A stretch of DNA of 53,796 nt from NCBI GenBank assembly GCA_018694295.1, contig JABHNK010000035.1, forward strand, positions 1 to 53,796, read 5' to 3'. Positions 25,892 to 33,186 of the stretch are shown piece by piece. The translations under genes were made by a program, and so were the position numbers. This stretch comes from Waddliaceae bacterium. GTDB taxonomy: Bacteria; Chlamydiota; Chlamydiia; Chlamydiales; JABHNK01. Under the pieces are notes generated by a model. It was given only the letters and a program-made list of their open reading frames with translations, made no database searches and was not told where the DNA came from. Each line of letters starts with the position of its first letter. Position 1 is the first letter of the stretch.

Positions 25892-26992
25892 TTATGATTC
25901 AACTATGTTGAGAAGTTTAGTAAAAGCTAATATTGCTGGTTTTTGACCAAGAGGTAATCGTATTACATCAAGAACTTTATGATCTTGTAATATTTTCAAA
26001 ATTCTTGCGGCAGTAGGCTTTGGAATTTTTGCTCTTTTCTTAAAATCTGAAGATGAAATGATGGGACTTGAAAATAATGTTTCTAATGCAGCTATAGCGT
26101 ATTGAGACCGTGTCCACTCCGCAACCTGTTCTTTCATTTTATCATACAACTTTAATATAGTGAGCGCTTTCTGTGAGTTTTTTTCCGACTCAAAAGCAAT
26201 AGCCTTTAAGAAAAAACGTATCCAACCTACCCAATCTCCTTTCTTAGAAATAGCGCTTAATCGGTCATAGTACTCTTCTCTGTTAGTCTCTAAATAAGCA
26301 CTTAAATAGAAGGTTGGATAGGGAATAACCTTTTTTTCATAAAGAAAAAGTGGAATAAGCATTCGACCTATACGCCCATTACCATCCATGAAAGGATGAA
26401 TAATTTCGAATTGAGCATGTACAATACTTAACTGCACTAATGGGTCTATATTCTGAGAATGGATATATTTTTCCCAATTATCAAGATGCTTTAGTAATTG
26501 AAGCGGAGATGGAGGAATATAGCTTGCATCTTCAATAGAGCTCCCGCGGCTGCCAATGAAGTTCTGGTTCTGGCGAAATTCACCCCGTCTCATATTTTGT
26601 CCCCTGACACCTTCTAACAAAACTTTATGTAGATCTTTTATAAGATTTAAGGTGATCGGCTTTAAATTTAGAGCATCTACAGCCGTCGTCATTGCTTTTC
26701 TGTAGTTTAAGATTTCATGTATGTCATCATCAGCTTTAGAATTGTGTGTTGGTTTGTCACCAGCTTCGTATTTTAACATGTCTTGTAATGATGCTTGAGT
26801 CCCTTCAATTTTTGAGGAAAGAACCGCTTCTTGAGATGTAAGAGGCGAGAGCAACACGAATGGATTGGGAATTCCTTGCAATAAGCCTCCAAATGCAGCG
26901 ATTTCGCGATTGGCCTTTCCAATTTCAGTTATCATTCCACCAAGATCTAAAAGCTTTAGTGGAAGAGTATCAGGTGTAAATGGTTCTTTCAT
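25892..26992 (-). CDS. Fic-domain AMPylase-type protein with winged-helix C-terminus
   Basis: A 366-residue Fic protein. The active-site motif HPFMDGNGRIGR (199-210) is complete, which predicts AMP transfer from ATP onto target proteins. An inhibitory-helix motif SSKIEG (59-64, S-x3-E-G) lies N-terminal, as in class II Fic proteins that keep themselves off. The last ~70 residues look like a winged helix (SSSDFKKRAKIPKPTAARILKIL), suggesting DNA binding. It is the sole gene of cassette 2. The promoter sits at 27043-27071, with inverted GTCTC boxes around it. Confidence 0.93.
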   Translation of the reverse strand: MKEPFTPDTLPLKLLDLGGMITEIGKANREIAAFGGLLQGIPNPFVLLSPLTSQEAVLSSKIEGTQASLQDMLKYEAGDKPTHNSKADDDIHEILNYRKAMTTAVDALNLKPITLNLIKDLHKVLLEGVRGQNMRRGEFRQNQNFIGSRGSSIEDASYIPPSPLQLLKHLDNWEKYIHSQNIDPLVQLSIVHAQFEIIHPFMDGNGRIGRMLIPLFLYEKKVIPYPTFYLSAYLETNREEYYDRLSAISKKGDWVGWIRFFLKAIAFESEKNSQKALTILKLYDKMKEQVAEWTRSQYAIAALETLFSSPIISSSDFKKRAKIPKPTAARILKILQDHKVLDVIRLPLGQKPAILAFTKLLNIVES

Positions 26993-27241
26993 TGTTATGT
27001 CTCATTTGTTATGGGTTAATTCTTTTTCGTCTCATAACGCGCACTATACGAGACGTTAATAATTAATACAAGTCTATTTTTTAGGTTTGATTTGTACTCT
27101 TGATCAAGAAATTTTCCCTCTGCACCTCTGTGTCTCATGGGTTGTTGACAAGCTCTATTGTGCGTCATAATCCCTAATTAATGAGACGCTAATTTTTAAT
27201 AAATAGCGTAGAAAGGATAGGATTGAGAGCGATAGAGTCAC
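26993..27241. other. Fic promoter region and right part of cassette 2
   Basis: About 250 bp without a gene. It holds the Fic promoter and GTCTC boxes (27028-27071), a fragment similar to the CACAGAG repeat near 27121-27138 and a distal GTCTCAT/ATGAGAC pair. The DNA is A+T-rich up to the 34-bp repeat at 27242. Confidence 0.5.
27028..27071 (-). promoter_or_regulatory. Fic promoter with inverted GTCTC operator
   Basis: On the minus strand TTGTAT (27066-27071) and TATAGT (27043-27048) are 17 bp apart. CGTCTC (27028-27033) and its complement GAGACG (27050-27055) bracket the -10 box. Another GTCTCAT/ATGAGAC pair lies at 27132-27138 and 27181-27187. An autorepressor site for the protein's winged helix is a guess. 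Confidence 0.5.
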
Positions 27242-27275
27242 AATCAAAAGTTCTGAACCTGTCCAACCGCCCCCA
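27242..27275. repeat. tRNA-Tyr 3'-end repeat 2 (att-like)
   Basis: A 34-bp copy starting AATCAAAAGTTCTGAACCTG and ending with the exact tRNA sequence CCAACCGCCCCCA. It is followed by a hairpin (AAAGCCTT...AAGGCCTTT, about 27285-27306). Confidence 0.85.
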
Positions 27276-27350
27276 TTCTCGTTTAAAGCCTTCACAAGGC
27301 CTTTATATTTAAGTGTTTCCAGAGAAGCTTTTCTGAAAATTATTTTCCTG

Positions 27351-27383
27351 TTGCAATTATATCATTATATGGTATAATGATAT
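27351..27383 (+). promoter_or_regulatory. higBA promoter with palindromic operator
   Basis: TTGCAA (27351-27356) and TATAAT (27373-27378), 16 bp apart. A perfect 11-bp inverted repeat ATATCATTATA / TATAATGATAT (27359-27383, 3-nt centre) covers the -10 box, as expected for autorepression by HigA. Confidence 0.7.
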
Positions 27384-27405
27384 TAAATAGAGAAGGGATG
27401 CTGTA

Positions 27406-27702
27406 GTGATTGAATCATTTGCTGACGATGCGACTAATGACGTTTTTGATGGTTTTAATACAAAAAAAGCTCGTAAAAGACTTGATACAGCTCTTTTCCC
27501 AGTAGCTAGTCGGAAATTAGATATGATAAATGCTGCGCTCGACCTCGAAGATCTCAAAATACCGCCCTCTAATCATCTCGAGGCTTTAAAAGGAAATTTA
27601 AAGGGTAAACATAGTATACGTATTAATGTTAAATATCGGATTGTTTTTCGATGGACAGCTAAAGGTGCGGAAGAAGTAGAAATAACAGATTATCATAAAT
27701 AA
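27406..27702 (+). CDS. higB: HigB/RelE-type toxin
   Basis: A 98-residue RelE-superfamily toxin of the HigB (plasmid killer) type, an mRNA interferase in the family. Residues LEALKGNLKGKHSIRINVKYRIVFRW (about 62-87) are the conserved core with the basic catalytic strand, and the end ITDYHK is typical. The start is GTG with GAAGGGA upstream. The antitoxin gene follows after 13 nt, in the toxin-first order of higBA. Confidence 0.92.
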   Translation: MIESFADDATNDVFDGFNTKKARKRLDTALFPVASRKLDMINAALDLEDLKIPPSNHLEALKGNLKGKHSIRINVKYRIVFRWTAKGAEEVEITDYHK

Positions 27703-27715
27703 CATGGAGAGATGA

Positions 27716-28024
27716 ATGTTTCCAAAAAATAGACAGCCAACTCATCCTGGAGAAGTTTTATGGGAGGAGTTTTTGAAGCCATTAACTATCTCTCAAGAGC
27801 ACTTTGCTATGCATCTTGGCGGCTCGTGGACTCAGCCTAAGGTTAGCGAAATTGTAAATAAGAAGCGTCGTGTGACGGAGGCTATTGCTTTAGATTTTGC
27901 TGACGCTTTTGGAACATCAGCTGAATTTTGGTTGAATTTACAAGCTCAATATGATCTTTGGTTTGCGAAGCAAAATCATGAACAAATTTCGCTGCTTCCT
28001 GAATTAAAAGTAGTGGGTTTATAG
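27716..28024 (+). CDS. higA: HigA antitoxin (XRE family)
   Basis: A 102-residue antitoxin with the HTH region (SQEHFAMHLGGSWTQPKVSEIVNKKRR, about 26-52) and the family endings THPGEVLWEEFLKPL and ALDFADAFGTSAEFWLNLQAQYDLW. It neutralises HigB and should repress the operon at the palindrome in 27359-27383. Confidence 0.93.
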   Translation: MFPKNRQPTHPGEVLWEEFLKPLTISQEHFAMHLGGSWTQPKVSEIVNKKRRVTEAIALDFADAFGTSAEFWLNLQAQYDLWFAKQNHEQISLLPELKVVGL

Positions 28025-28066
28025 GTTTTTAATCACAAAAACAAGGGAATATTAAAAAAGGTGTTA

Positions 28067-28714
28067 ATGGAAAACTATTGTACAGAAGTAGGCAAAGAAG
28101 TTGTGATATTCGATCTTGAGACGACAGGGCTGTCAACTGATTTTGATCGTATTATAGAGGTTGGAGCATCGATTGTTAAAGATGATGAAATTGTAAGTTC
28201 TTTCAGTTCTCTTTGCGATCCAAAAATACCTGTCCCTTATTTCATTACTGGTCTGACAGGGATTTCGGCCACTATGCTACAAGGCCAGCCTTCTCCCAAA
28301 GAAGTGATGTCGCGTTTTTACGATTACATAGGCGACAGACCTCTTCTTGCTCACAATGCTTCTTTTGATATCAGGTTTCTCAATGCTGAAATGTATAGGA
28401 TAGGCAAATGTGTCAACAATCCACTTCTCTGCACGATGTTATTATCACGAAGACTTATCCCAGAGGTTCAGAACCACAAGCTCGGAACCCTCATGAGATA
28501 TATTGATTTCAACGTTACTCCCGGCCATCAAGAGCACCGCGCTCTTGATGATGTCAAAGCAACTGTTTTCTTATGGATTTATCTAAAAAAGCTGGTGAAA
28601 AAGATGACGGGAAATACTCTTAATTTTGATGTAATTCAAGAGCTCAGTCGTACTTCAAAAAACAAGATCCAAAGCAGGCTAAAAATGCTCTCAAAGCAAA
28701 GAGGGGCATTATAA
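28067..28714 (+). CDS. DnaQ-like 3'-5' exonuclease
   Basis: A DEDDh exonuclease of about 215 residues. Exo I VIFDLETTGL (about 13-22), Exo II with LAHNASFDIRFLN and Exo III HRALDDVKAT (His before the last Asp) are all intact, so it should be active. It resembles the proofreading epsilon subunit but has a distinct C-terminal helical region and no polymerase-binding tail I can point to. I use ATG 28067 with AAAGG just upstream rather than the GTG 6 nt earlier. It overlaps no gene and is followed after 1 nt by the Smr gene. Confidence 0.88.
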   Translation: MENYCTEVGKEVVIFDLETTGLSTDFDRIIEVGASIVKDDEIVSSFSSLCDPKIPVPYFITGLTGISATMLQGQPSPKEVMSRFYDYIGDRPLLAHNASFDIRFLNAEMYRIGKCVNNPLLCTMLLSRRLIPEVQNHKLGTLMRYIDFNVTPGHQEHRALDDVKATVFLWIYLKKLVKKMTGNTLNFDVIQELSRTSKNKIQSRLKMLSKQRGAL

Positions 28715-28715
28715 C

Positions 28716-28970
28716 ATGGCGAAGTTGAAATTAGATTTGCATGATATTTTCAACAAAGGAAAAACTATTGATGAAGAGCTTAATAGAATCGTTGATGAGG
28801 CTGTAAAAAAGAAAATTCCTCTCATAGAGATCATTCCTGGCAAAGGAAGCGGCCAGCTTAAGAAAAAGGTGTTACGATTCCTGCAACAACCGCATATTAG
28901 AGCATTATATCACCGCGTGGAAAAAGATTCCAAAAATTTTGGCAGAATCTTTGTTCATTTCAAACACTAA
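28716..28970 (+). CDS. Small Smr-domain protein
   Basis: An 84-residue Smr domain. LDLHDIF (about 5-11) gives the LDLH motif, followed by VDEAVKKKIPLIEIIPGKGSGQLKKKVLRFL with the GxG loop. Smr domains are endonucleases or RNA/DNA binders in MutS2 and related proteins; here the domain stands alone. Its 1-nt spacing to the exonuclease means they are cotranslated, so a joint nucleic-acid task is likely. Confidence 0.82.
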   Translation: MAKLKLDLHDIFNKGKTIDEELNRIVDEAVKKKIPLIEIIPGKGSGQLKKKVLRFLQQPHIRALYHRVEKDSKNFGRIFVHFKH

Positions 28971-29311
28971 TCTTTTTTGGTATATACCACTCGGGAATGA
29001 AGATTGCCCCAGCCTTCCTATTATGCTATTAAGCTGCTAATAACGAACTGATTAGCTTCACGCTCTCAGCGATACTCCCCCAGTCAAAAGTTCTGAGTCT
29101 GCCCAACCGCCCCCAAGTTTTGATTGTAGACTGCAGAATGCAGAATGCTGAATGTTGGTTCGCAAGTCGCGAAGCGATGCGAGTGCCACGCAGTGGCAAG
29201 CCCGCAGGGCCGGAGGTGCAGCCTAGTTTAAAAACAGGTTGTAATAATATGTTTTATATGCTAAAATGCAGCCAAAATTATAATTTAACAGTATAAAGGA
29301 GAGAGGCTTAT
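28971..29311. other. Cassette boundary: repeat 3 and promoter
   Basis: About 340 bp without a gene. It holds the end of the toxin/exonuclease cassette, the 34-bp repeat at 29082-29115, heptamer-like GCAGAAT units (29132-29152) and a G+C-rich hairpin region (GCCACGCAGTGGC, about 29184-29196). Then comes a promoter for the next gene: TTGTAA (29239-29244) and TAAAAT (29262-29267), 17 bp apart. Confidence 0.6.
29082..29115. repeat. tRNA-Tyr 3'-end repeat 3 (att-like)
   Basis: A 34-bp copy beginning AGTCAAAAGTTCTGAGTCTG and ending with the exact CCAACCGCCCCCA. It separates the toxin/exonuclease/Smr cassette from the membrane-protein cassette. Confidence 0.85.
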
Positions 29312-29941
29312 ATGCAGCCTTCAACAGGTTTTCCAGCAAGAGAGGCTTATATGCAGTCTTCACCAGATTATCCAGCAGCAGTTTCGGGGCCGCCTCAAAC
29401 AGCGCCAGACCAATATCCTATAAATATAGGAATTCCTGCGTCTCCCACCACTCAAGCGATACAATTAAGAAGACAACAAATAGTGCAAGGCGTCAGAGTC
29501 CGTGATTTTGCCAAACAAAAAACGACGATTGTGTATACGTCATTGTTTCTCAGTACTGCTTTTATTCCATTAAGCCTTGTGTTGAAATATCACTTAAGTA
29601 TTACTAGACCAATCCCTTTTATTATTTATCTATTAGGCGCGACTAATCAGCACTCTACATGGTGTCTGGATAAAATGATACCTCCAAAAAGAGTGATGGA
29701 ATTTATAAAATCGCCTCAAAACAAACAAATTTTGCTGATTAATTTTGTTGTGTTACCTTTGTTAATAGTGACTGATTCTGCCTTGAAACAGTATCTTGAC
29801 GATAAAGGCAGTTCTATATTAGCAAACCCAGGAAAAGTTTTACTGTCTGTTATTACTATTATAGCCCTTTTAGAAATATTTTTTAATATCTTTTATAGTT
29901 ACGAGCGTTTTTTGAAGAAACCAGAAAGCGGCTTGCTTTAA
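29312..29941 (+). CDS. Membrane protein, hypothetical
   Basis: A 209-residue protein with a proline-rich hydrophilic N-terminus (about 1-65) and four hydrophobic segments (about 79-95, 103-116, 146-160 and 176-192). No family is recognised. A 17-bp DNA repeat (29301-29317 and 29340-29356) duplicates the ribosome binding site region and start, so ATG 29351 is an in-frame second start. It is the sole gene of cassette 4, with its own promoter at 29239-29267. An Inc- or effector-like role is possible given the tail, but is only a guess. Confidence 0.65.
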   Translation: MQPSTGFPAREAYMQSSPDYPAAVSGPPQTAPDQYPINIGIPASPTTQAIQLRRQQIVQGVRVRDFAKQKTTIVYTSLFLSTAFIPLSLVLKYHLSITRPIPFIIYLLGATNQHSTWCLDKMIPPKRVMEFIKSPQNKQILLINFVVLPLLIVTDSALKQYLDDKGSSILANPGKVLLSVITIIALLEIFFNIFYSYERFLKKPESGLL

Positions 29942-30007
29942 AAAATTAACTTGAGAAGCCTTTCTCGTTGTGAGCGGGCCTGATCCGATTCTCGGCTATG
30001 CCACTCC

Positions 30008-30041
30008 AGTCAAAAGTTCTGAACCTGCCCAACCGCCCCCA
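30008..30041. repeat. tRNA-Tyr 3'-end repeat 4 (att-like)
   Basis: A 34-bp copy beginning AGTCAAAAGTTCTGAACCTG and ending with the exact CCAACCGCCCCCA. It is followed at once by a terminator. Confidence 0.85.
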
Positions 30042-30044
30042 TTT

Positions 30045-30083
30045 AAAAAAGAGATCATTTCCTAAGAAATGATCTCTTTTTTT
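30045..30083. terminator. Bidirectional terminator next to repeat 4
   Basis: A long perfect stem, AAAAAAGAGATCATTT and its complement around CCTAAG, with T-runs both ways. It ends the CvfB gene on the minus strand (stop at 30123). Confidence 0.8.
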
Positions 30084-30122
30084 ATGTCTATAACGGTAAC
30101 GTTGTCAGGCGCAATACCATCA

Positions 30123-30956
30123 TTATTTTTGAATAAGGACAATACGATCGCTTTCGATCTTGATTTTTCGTTGTTTGTAAAGAGCTCCCACAGCCTTTTT
30201 AAAAACCTTTTTGCTCATCTGCATCCTCTGTACTATCAAGTCAGGATCACTCTTGTCGGTAAGATACAAGACACCCTCGTTTTCCTGTAATTTTTTAAGC
30301 AATAGGCCTTGTGAATCCGAGATTTGACCATAGCCTTGCTTCTGTAAAGAAACATCGATTTTACCATCTTCGCGAATATTTTTAATAAAGCCCTTAACCC
30401 TGCCTCCCTTGCTGAGAGGCTGAAAAACCTCGTTAGCAAAGAGAAGCCCAATATATTTGTTGTTAATAATTACCTGAAATCCAAGGTCTGACTCTTGGTC
30501 TACTAGCAGATCGACCTCTTCACCTTCTTTAAGGGTGGTGTTCTCCTCAGCAAAGTCTCTGACGTTCGCTGAAGCAACCAAGCGGTCTGTCCTTTCATCA
30601 AGATAGAGAAAAACAGTGACTTTATCACCTTTTTTGACTCTTGTCACTTGTTCTACAAAAGGAAGGAAAAGATCTTTTTCAAGTCCCCAATCTAAAAAAG
30701 CGCCGATTGTAGTGACCTCCTTCACTTCGAGGGTGGCAAATTGATGTAAAAGAATTTTTGGGGTGATAGTTGTTGCTACAATGCGGTCTTCAGAGTCCCT
30801 ATAAAGAAAAACGTCTACAGTATCATCAAGCTTAAGGCCGACAGGGACATATTTATTTGGAAGCAGAACATCTCTATCACTACCAGTTTCCCATAAAAAA
30901 ATGCCACATGATGCTTTCCGAAGAGCGTATAAAGTATTGAATTCGCCTAAATACAT
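30123..30956 (-). CDS. cvfB: CvfB/YitL-family S1-like RNA-binding protein
   Basis: A 277-residue protein of the CvfB family (three S1-like domains and a C-terminal winged helix). Recognisable blocks are GIFLWETGSDRDVLLPNKYVP, TIGAFLDWGLEKDLFLPF and IREDGKIDVSLQKQGY, plus a C-terminal winged helix ending KKAVGALYKQRKIKIE. Staphylococcal CvfB affects virulence gene expression and binds RNA; the role here is unknown. I prefer ATG 30956 (AAGGA 5 nt upstream) over the longer ATG at 30995. Confidence 0.88.
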   Translation of the reverse strand: MYLGEFNTLYALRKASCGIFLWETGSDRDVLLPNKYVPVGLKLDDTVDVFLYRDSEDRIVATTITPKILLHQFATLEVKEVTTIGAFLDWGLEKDLFLPFVEQVTRVKKGDKVTVFLYLDERTDRLVASANVRDFAEENTTLKEGEEVDLLVDQESDLGFQVIINNKYIGLLFANEVFQPLSKGGRVKGFIKNIREDGKIDVSLQKQGYGQISDSQGLLLKKLQENEGVLYLTDKSDPDLIVQRMQMSKKVFKKAVGALYKQRKIKIESDRIVLIQK

Positions 30957-31541
30957 GATATCCTTATTAATTATTAGCCAATTAAAACTATACAAGAAAA
31001 CCAGATAAAATCAAACTTTAATCATTTAGGCCGATTAGGATTGAAGGATTCGGGACGATATAGAAAGGTCTGATTAACTGATGTTACGCACTACCGATTT
31101 TTTTCACCACAGAGCCACAGAGCACACAGAGAGCGCCCACTGCGCAGAGCGCGCGCAACGGACGCACAGCTGTCGCCATTGTCGTTGATTGCACTTCCTT
31201 TCTTTGTTTTTCCTATAGCAAACGTAAAGATGCAACCTTATTTTTACGACAACGGCGAGAGGTGGCACTGCCGTGTCCGGGTTTATTCATTGTTCAATGA
31301 AAAAGGAGGTCTGGGGGGAGCCCCCAGCCATATTCTTTTCTTCTCTGTGTTCTCTGTGACTCTGTGGTGAAAAATCCTATTCCGAAATCCCTTCATAATA
31401 ATGGCTATCGCGTAAGGTCAGTGTTTAACTTCATGGTTTCAGCACGTGCCCCCGTATAAAATTTTGGTTGATTATTATACTGCTTTATTGTCTCATATGC
31501 GATTTAAGAAGAAGATTATGCGGTTTACAGAAGGAGATAGT
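30957..31541. other. Gap with long repeat copy B and adh leader
   Basis: About 585 bp between the CvfB start and the alcohol dehydrogenase start. The centre is long repeat copy B (31079-31420). The remaining ~120 bp before the ATG at 31542 are the leader of the dehydrogenase. Confidence 0.6.
31079..31420. repeat. Long interspersed repeat, copy B
   Basis: About 342 bp closely matching copy A (8197-8614), with outer ends TGATGTTACGCA and CGCGTAAGGTCA inverted to each other and nested CACAGAG arms (around 31108-31130 and 31336-31368). Its presence between cassette genes shows it can insert into acquired DNA. Confidence 0.8.
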
Positions 31542-32693
31542 ATGAATTCATTTATGTTTCAAAATACAACGGCTATTTATTTCGGCGAGGGACAGATAGC
31601 AAAAATTGCAGAAAGCATCCCTCAAAACAGCAAAATATTACTGCTTTACGGCGGTGGTTCGATAAAACATAATGGCGTATATGAACAGGCAAAAGAAGCC
31701 CTTGTCGATCATGATTGGGATGAATTTGGAGGGATTGAACCAAACCCGCAATATGATACTTTAATGCAGGCTGTTGAAAAAATTAAAAAGGAAAACTTCA
31801 ATTTTGTCCTTGCTGTAGGTGGAGGGTCTGTTATCGATGGCGCAAAATTTGTCGTTGCAGCAGCAAAATATGACGGAAATGATGCTTGGGACATATTGAA
31901 AAAAGGCATACCTGTTACAGATGCTATGCCTCTAGGATGTGTGTTGACCCTCCCAGCTACTGGTTCCGAAACGAATATCGGCGCTGTCATCTCTAAAGGT
32001 AATGATAAATTGGTTTTTACGTCTCCATTAGTGCGTCCTTTATTCGCTGTTCTTGATCCTAAAACCACCCTCTCTTTATCCTCTCGACAAATATCAAACG
32101 GTGTTATAGATGCCTTCATACATGTCATGGAACAATATATCACCTATCCCGTCAATGCGAAAGTACAAGATCGTTTCGCCGAAGGATTACTATTAACATT
32201 AATGGAAGAAGGACCCAAAGCTCTTGAAAATCCAAAAGATATGGATGCGCGTGCTAATATTATGTTTGCTGCTACATTAGCATTGAACGGTCTTATTGGC
32301 TCCGGTGTACCCCAAGATTGGACAACGCATATGATCGGCCATGAGCTTACAGGAAATTTTGGTATCGATCATGCTCGCACGCTTAGCATTATTTTGCCGG
32401 CGGTATTAAAAAAACAACGTAAGCAAAAAGAAGAAAAGCTTCTACAATATTCTGAACGCGTGTTAGGTATTACCTCAGCTAGCAATGACGAACTAATAGA
32501 CCAGGCTATTGATCGTACTGTAGCTTTCTTTAAATCTATGCAGGCACCTACATCATTACGTGATGTGGATTTGAAAGAAAAAGATATTGATACGATCATT
32601 AAAAGTCTTGAAAAACACAGTCGCTTGAAGTTGGGTGAACATAGCGATATTGATCTGTCGCGATCCCGGGAAATTTTACTTTTGGCGCTTTAA
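31542..32693 (+). CDS. Iron-containing alcohol dehydrogenase (YqhD/BdhA-like)
   Basis: A 383-residue group III alcohol dehydrogenase that reduces aldehydes with NAD(P)H. The dinucleotide loop LAVGGGSVIDGAK, TGSETN and the metal ligands D and H in GVIDAFIHVMEQY plus two His in HMIGHELTGNFGIDHARTL are intact. I chose ATG 31542 because AAGGAG lies 5 nt upstream; the frame is open further to 31446. Butanol dehydrogenase (BdhA) is the nearest well-known relative in layout. It is within the last cassette. Confidence 0.93.
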   Translation: MNSFMFQNTTAIYFGEGQIAKIAESIPQNSKILLLYGGGSIKHNGVYEQAKEALVDHDWDEFGGIEPNPQYDTLMQAVEKIKKENFNFVLAVGGGSVIDGAKFVVAAAKYDGNDAWDILKKGIPVTDAMPLGCVLTLPATGSETNIGAVISKGNDKLVFTSPLVRPLFAVLDPKTTLSLSSRQISNGVIDAFIHVMEQYITYPVNAKVQDRFAEGLLLTLMEEGPKALENPKDMDARANIMFAATLALNGLIGSGVPQDWTTHMIGHELTGNFGIDHARTLSIILPAVLKKQRKQKEEKLLQYSERVLGITSASNDELIDQAIDRTVAFFKSMQAPTSLRDVDLKEKDIDTIIKSLEKHSRLKLGEHSDIDLSRSREILLLAL

Positions 32694-32722
32694 AACGTAA
32701 GTGAAGATGGGGTAAAAGATAG

Positions 32723-32775
32723 GGTCAGGCCAAACATTAGGACATTTCAAATGTCCGAATATCCGTCCTGACCCC
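32723..32775. repeat. REP-like cruciform (GGGTCAGG...CCTGACCC)
   Basis: The outer arms GGGTCAGG/CCTGACCC enclose a second hairpin GGACATTT-C-AAATGTCC (32738-32760). It can end the alcohol dehydrogenase transcript or the cold-shock gene on the opposite strand. The TGACCCCATT part is shared with the window start (131-151). Confidence 0.65.
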
Positions 32776-32797
32776 ATTATGACTCCAAAAAGTTGTA

Positions 32798-33004
32798 TTA
32801 TAAACCCACTACTTCTGTAGCTTCTGGGCCTTTACGACCTGGTCCTTCAACGTATTCGACCTTTTGTCCTTCGCTTAGAGACTGCGCGCCTCCTTCAAGG
32901 CCATTGACATGAACGAATAGATCCTTCCCTCCGTCGTCAGGAGTGATGAATCCGAAACCTTTCTGATCGTTAAAAAACTTGACTGTACCTTTCGATTTTG
33001 ACAT
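32798..33004 (-). CDS. csp: Cold-shock protein (CspA family)
   Basis: A 68-residue single OB-fold RNA chaperone. RNP1 KGFGFI (about 15-20) and RNP2-like DLFVHV (about 28-33) are intact, as is the C-terminal GPEATEVV. The 5' gap up to 33187 could hold a cold-sensitive leader. It may sit in the acquired segment, since it lies between repeats 4 and 5. Confidence 0.94.
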   Translation of the reverse strand: MSKSKGTVKFFNDQKGFGFITPDDGGKDLFVHVNGLEGGAQSLSEGQKVEYVEGPGRKGPEATEVVGL

Positions 33005-33186
33005 CTTTATTTCTCTCTGTAATGGTAAAAAATATTAGTTTTATCGACATATTTTCAAGTGCTGCCGATAGAATCAACACATCTTGTGATGATTCATTGT
33101 TATTATAGCACAATATCCGACTAATTATAAAAGGAAAGTATTTGTAACCCCTCATCAATAGAGCCTATTCTACTAAAATGGCTCTA

